Shown one piece after another: positions 4,750-7,713 of a DNA stretch of 7,713 bases. The DNA lies in assembly GCA_027083075.1 (NCBI GenBank), contig JALWQQ010000055.1:1-7713 (forward strand). Direction: 5' to 3'. The DNA is from Campylobacteraceae bacterium. GTDB lineage: Bacteria; Campylobacterota; Campylobacteria; Campylobacterales; Sulfurovaceae. The notes beneath the pieces were generated by a model that searched no databases, had not been told where the DNA came from, and saw nothing but the letters and a program-made list of their open reading frames with translations. Each line of letters opens with the position of its first letter. Position 1 is the first letter of the stretch. Made by a program: the position numbers and the translations under genes.

Positions 4750-6390
4750 CTACACCTCCTCGAGTATAACTTCGTATGTTTTATTGTACTCTTTTGAAGC
4801 GATTATGTCAATCACATAAAATTTGCTTGTGTGCGATTTAATAATAATCTCCTCTTGATACGAAAATTTCCCTGCAAACTCTTTAATGTAGAGCTCTCCT
4901 GCTTTTCTTTTAATCAGTACAAAAACAAGACTGTAGTGTTCATTGCTTTCTACTCTTGCAAATTCACCGTAAGCTACTTTCTTTATACGAGTAAACGACG
5001 ATGGCGCCATATCTATCTTAACGGGAGTTTTTGATTTAAGCGCCTCTTGCATGGTGCCCATAAGCGACTCAAAGAGAGCCTTGCGCTTAAATCGCATACC
5101 ACGATAGAGGGGCTCCGTTTTGTCAAGACCGCTATCATATGCTTTGAACATCTCTGCAATAGTTAGCGCCATATCCTTATACTTTCTCTCAACATCTATG
5201 CCAAAAAAATACTTCTTGATATTTTGGCAACTTTTGTAGTCTACCCATCCTTCAATAGCTGCTCTCTCTTTTGTTGTTATCGACTCTTTTGTCAAAATCT
5301 TCATCCCGCCATTATACCCCATCGCACCCAAAGCCATGGCTGCGGCTTTGATGCCGTTTGTCCCCGTTTGTTTCGGCGATTTGATGCCCAGCGCCTCCAC
5401 ATACCGCTTGATAGGATACTTCGGTCTTGTCGCATTAAACACGCTCTCAACACTCGCGCCTTCTCTCCACCGTTTCCACTGCGCATAGCCGCCGAGTACT
5501 TGTCTTTGCACACTTTCGCTTTGCTTCTCAAGCCACGGTGTCGGCTTTTTGCGCTTGACTGGCAAATAGTAAGGATCATACCGACACATACAGTGCGGGT
5601 GTAGCGGAAGCGTAACCATCTGCTCTTTTGGAACGATCCCTTTGCCGTAGCCAATATCAAGATTGGCGTAGTAGTCGCAGATGTCCACTAACGGATGCTT
5701 GCTGCTCATTCTGTACTTGACAAACTCGATCTCTTTGTCGTCCATGTACTCTTTTGCGCGCGCAAGGTTAATCGCGCGTTGCTGCTCCGTTTGCGCAATG
5801 CGCGTAGCGTAGTAGCGCGCCTTCTCTTCAAGCGCAACCTTGAGCGCTCCTTTGAGCGCCTTATCGTTGTGCCGCTCCATCGCGTCAACGATGCCTTTGT
5901 AGGCAGCTCTAAGCGGCTTGGTTTTAAGCCTGCTGATTTGCCGCTCTATCGATCTTTGGGTGTGAGGCTTTTGCAGATAGGTTTTGAGATAGTGCGGCAG
6001 CTCTTTGTTAACATCGAGTATCTCTTTGTCCCTGAATCCATACCCTTCGTAAAAGAGCTTTGATAGTTTTTGGATCGTCGGCTTTGAGGCAATGTGTTGC
6101 TTAAAGAGTTCGCGCACATACGCCGCTACCCTTTTGGCATTGCGGTAGAGCATCTCGGACAACTTCGCTTTGCTCGGCACGATATCGGGCAAAGAGCGTG
6201 TGGTAAACGACTTGTTGAGCCTCTCATACACCGCACTCTCGATAAGTGGGCGCACCGCTTTGTTATAGCGCCTCAACTCCTCGTCAAGCATCATTGACAA
6301 AGATCGGTTATCGTTACTTGTCCTGCCGTAGTATCGCTTTAGCACCTTTTCATAGAGCTTTTTCGCCTCTTTTTTTATTCGGCTTTCCAT
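4750..6390 (-). CDS. Mu F-like head protein fused to a C-terminal ADP-ribosyltransferase-like toxin domain
   Basis: This is a 546-residue two-part protein. Residues 1-190 are a helical, basic head part. Residues about 191-276 are the Mu F-type (MuF/SPP1 gp7-like) domain: R-I-A-Q-T-E-Q-Q-R-A (197-206), H-P-L-V-D-I-C-D-Y-Y (232-241), and L-H-P-H-C-M-C-R (263-270), the conserved Cys/His end motif. Such proteins bind the portal and a few copies enter the head. A linker with Gly/Ala-rich A-A-A-M-A-L-G-A-M-G (349-358) leads to about 363-546, which resembles R-S-E mono-ADP-ribosyltransferases: a helical lead-in (T-K-E-R-A-A-I-E, 373-380), L-Y-R-G (428-431, R430), S-S-F-T (464-467) and Q-E-E-I-I-I (512-517, Q-x-E with E514 as likely catalytic Glu). 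The start at 6390 overlaps the upstream gene by 16 bases, with a modest AGGA site. The toxin part is AT-rich compared with the rest. Head role is firm; the toxin role is strong inference. Confidence 0.85.
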   Translation of the reverse strand: MESRIKKEAKKLYEKVLKRYYGRTSNDNRSLSMMLDEELRRYNKAVRPLIESAVYERLNKSFTTRSLPDIVPSKAKLSEMLYRNAKRVAAYVRELFKQHIASKPTIQKLSKLFYEGYGFRDKEILDVNKELPHYLKTYLQKPHTQRSIERQISRLKTKPLRAAYKGIVDAMERHNDKALKGALKVALEEKARYYATRIAQTEQQRAINLARAKEYMDDKEIEFVKYRMSSKHPLVDICDYYANLDIGYGKGIVPKEQMVTLPLHPHCMCRYDPYYLPVKRKKPTPWLEKQSESVQRQVLGGYAQWKRWREGASVESVFNATRPKYPIKRYVEALGIKSPKQTGTNGIKAAAMALGAMGYNGGMKILTKESITTKERAAIEGWVDYKSCQNIKKYFFGIDVERKYKDMALTIAEMFKAYDSGLDKTEPLYRGMRFKRKALFESLMGTMQEALKSKTPVKIDMAPSSFTRIKKVAYGEFARVESNEHYSLVFVLIKRKAGELYIKEFAGKFSYQEEIIIKSHTSKFYVIDIIASKEYNKTYEVILEEV

Positions 6391-6629
6391 TTTTTTACGA
6401 TCCTGTAGATTTGCCTCTCGCTCTTTTCAAACTGCGCCGCAAGCGACTTTATCGCGACGCTGTTTTTCGCGCCGCTTTGCACCATTTCGATGTAGGCTTG
6501 GTATATCTCTTTATGCTCGATGCTATGCTTGCTAAAACTTACGCGACACCCCTTAAGATACCTACACACCTTTGCCGCCGTCTCCTCGTCAAGCACGGCA
6601 TGCAAACACTCGCTACCCACATCCACCAT
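6375..6629 (-). CDS. Small Mor-like helix-turn-helix protein (late regulator or small terminase role)
   Basis: This is an 84-residue protein. The N-terminal half includes T-A-A-K-V-C-R-Y-L-K-G-C-R-V-S-F-S-K (17-34), like the L-x-G-x-x-v-y-i-P-K strand of Mor/C activators of Mu-like phages. The C-terminal half has the layout of their helix-turn-helix: V-A-I-K-S-L-A-A-Q-F (58-67), then S-E-R-Q-I-Y-R-I-V-K-K-W (70-81). The ATG at 6629 shares a base with the terminase stop (TGATG) and has AAGGGG a few bases upstream; a GTG at 6632 is an alternative. It overlaps the MuF gene at its end. It may activate late transcription or, since no other small terminase subunit is visible, act as the DNA-recognition subunit. 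The helix-turn-helix is well supported; which job it does is open. Confidence 0.68.
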   Translation of the reverse strand: MVDVGSECLHAVLDEETAAKVCRYLKGCRVSFSKHSIEHKEIYQAYIEMVQSGAKNSVAIKSLAAQFEKSERQIYRIVKKWKAE

Positions 6630-7713
6630 CACAACCCCTTCAACTTGAAGCTGTAGGTAGGTGCGGGCATATCATAAGAGAGCGTCGCCACCGCATAACG
6701 CATCGCATCCATCGCATGATCCTCCTTTTTGATCGGCTCATCCAGTGTATTGCCGTCCCTGTCGATCTTCCACGCATAGCCGTCGATCTCTTTGAGCAGA
6801 TTCACGCTATCTTTGACGATGTGCAGATTAAACCGCTTCACGGCATTGATACCCTCAAAGACGCTTTTGTTTGCGCGCTCTACCCTTAGCCCTTGTTCGT
6901 TGCACTCTTGGATCAGATCGGGACGCGCGCTATCGGCGTAGCCTGTTAGCTCAAAGATATGCGGGTGTGTTTGCCTCAGCGTCTCGATCATCTGCGCGTT
7001 TGTCTTGCCGCTCTCATAATATAACTCACATACAAAAAGGTCGTTTTTCTCTATCATCACCTCTACCAATGCTTGGGCGTGGTTGTAGCCAAAGTCAAGC
7101 CCGAAGGTGTGTATCTCGGCATGCTTTGGCATCTCGTCGATGATGGTATAGTCGGGATAGATCGCACCCTCCAGCACGCCCCAATCCCCAAGCCCGTAGA
7201 TGCGGTAGTAGCTTGGGTTCTCCTCCTTCATACGCTCAATGGATTCGATCGACTTTTGGGGTAGGTGCGGATTGTCATGGTAGGTGGAGTGGTGGAGTAC
7301 ACAATCTTCTTTTGTTTGGTCGAAAAAGTGCTTTTTGATCCAATGCTTGGCGCTAACGGGGTTGAAAGTCAAGATGATCTGCTGTGGCAAGTCGGTGTTA
7401 GCACGCAATCGAAGATCAAGTTGGGTGATGTCGTTTTTTGTAAAATCCGTTGCCTCTTCCGCCCAGACGGTGGTAATGTCGAAGATCGACTTGATCTTTT
7501 CGCTATCGTCCAGCCCGCCGAAGATGAGTTCGCTTTTGGTGTGCAAAAAGGTGATGGTCATGTCGGACTTGTTGACCTTGTAGAGACTGCTTGGTAGTCC
7601 CGACTTCTCAAGGATCTCCGTGCAAAGCTTGAACGCGCTTTGTCTAACCGTGCGCGCAACCTTTCGCAAGATAAGGATGCGGTGCTTCTTTTGCGTGATC
7701 GCACGCAAGATTA
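6629..7713 (-). CDS. terL: Terminase large subunit, PBSX-type (5' end beyond the window)
   Basis: This is the packaging motor ATPase and nuclease that cuts phage DNA and drives it into the head through the portal. The visible 361 codons are the C-terminal part; the frame stays open to the edge, and the TTG at 7708 is internal, not a start. The Walker A loop must lie outside. Numbered from 7708, visible motifs are H-R-I-L-I-L-R-K (9-16), Walker B-like T-T-V-W-A-E-E-A (79-86), and coupling motif L-T-F-N-P (113-117). The RNase H-like nuclease acids are D205 in G-L-D-F-G, D259 in Y-A-D-S-A-R-P, and D330/D334 in K-E-D-H-A-M-D-A-M-R-Y-A. All key residues are present. It ends K-L-K-G-L and its stop overlaps the next start by one base. 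Confidence 0.95.
   Translation of the reverse strand, partial: ILRAITQKKHRILILRKVARTVRQSAFKLCTEILEKSGLPSSLYKVNKSDMTITFLHTKSELIFGGLDDSEKIKSIFDITTVWAEEATDFTKNDITQLDLRLRANTDLPQQIILTFNPVSAKHWIKKHFFDQTKEDCVLHHSTYHDNPHLPQKSIESIERMKEENPSYYRIYGLGDWGVLEGAIYPDYTIIDEMPKHAEIHTFGLDFGYNHAQALVEVMIEKNDLFVCELYYESGKTNAQMIETLRQTHPHIFELTGYADSARPDLIQECNEQGLRVERANKSVFEGINAVKRFNLHIVKDSVNLLKEIDGYAWKIDRDGNTLDEPIKKEDHAMDAMRYAVATLSYDMPAPTYSFKLKGL

Larger units (their letters stand above)
4328..5304. other. AT-rich segment: toxin domain plus two small genes, probable exchanged cassette
   Basis: Base composition drops across this stretch compared with both sides. My hand counts of 60-base lines give 17 GC at 4801-4860 and 19 at 4561-4620, against 32 at 5461-5520 and 35 at 5341-5400. 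The change falls between line 5221-5280 (22 GC) and 5281-5340 (30 GC). That is close to codon 363 of the MuF gene, where the protein passes from a Gly/Ala-rich linker into the ADP-ribosyltransferase-like domain. The left end meets the portal gene. The whole looks like an insert acquired or swapped as a unit. Confidence 0.65.

Noticed and set aside
5224..5604. Plus-strand open frame opposite the MuF gene (126 codons), and similar ones at 5695-6063 and 6246-6656
   Set aside because: These are antisense shadows of the MuF and Mor-like genes, without ribosome sites or domain patterns.
7706..7708. TTG as the start of the terminase gene
   Set aside because: The frame is open past it to the window edge, and the ATPase Walker A part that all large terminases need is missing from the visible piece, so the gene begins outside.

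Overview
The window is a piece of a tailed (siphovirus-like) temperate phage or prophage. It holds the head and packaging module: terminase large subunit, portal, Mu F-like head protein, scaffold, major capsid protein and head-tail connector genes. It is almost wall-to-wall coding. The longest stretch without a gene is the 106-base divergent gap at 1801-1906, followed by 52 bases at 4502-4553. I see no tRNA, rRNA, CRISPR array, insertion sequence, integrase or cellular housekeeping gene. The host is probably a Gram-negative bacterium with roughly balanced GC and strong AGGAGG ribosome sites. Protein style and codon use remind me of Campylobacterota of the sulfur-oxidising kind, but that is a weak inference.

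The layout has three blocks. (1) Bases 1-1800, minus strand: scaffold, then major capsid protein, then a 59-residue protein, then the first codons of another gene at the window edge. (2) Bases 1907-4326, plus strand: a head-tail connector-like protein, a tail-terminator-like protein, an HK97 gp10-like protein and the portal, with overlapping or coupled junctions. (3) Bases 4328-7713, minus strand: terminase large subunit (5' end outside the window), a small Mor-like helix-turn-helix protein, a 546-residue MuF protein, then two short genes that start with the same 14 residues. Blocks 1 and 2 diverge from a gap carrying an 11-bp inverted repeat. Blocks 2 and 3 converge with one base between their stop codons.

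The most interesting object is the MuF protein. Its first about 360 residues are a normal capsid-associated Mu F-type domain. Its last about 185 residues look like an R-S-E class mono-ADP-ribosyltransferase toxin (R430, S464/S465, Q512-x-E514). DNA composition drops sharply at the domain junction (near 5300) and stays AT-rich through the two short downstream genes, to 4328. This looks like an exchangeable toxin cassette placed behind a virion protein, with two candidate immunity genes or remnants of older cassettes that share a 42-bp perfect direct repeat. The toxin may be packaged in the virion and delivered with the DNA, as proposed for the MuF polymorphic toxins of temperate phages.

Together the genes would make the procapsid (portal, scaffold, capsid protein, MuF), package DNA (terminase) and close the neck (connector, terminator, gp10-like). 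The split of these genes over both strands, with the portal apart from the terminase, is unusual for this module.
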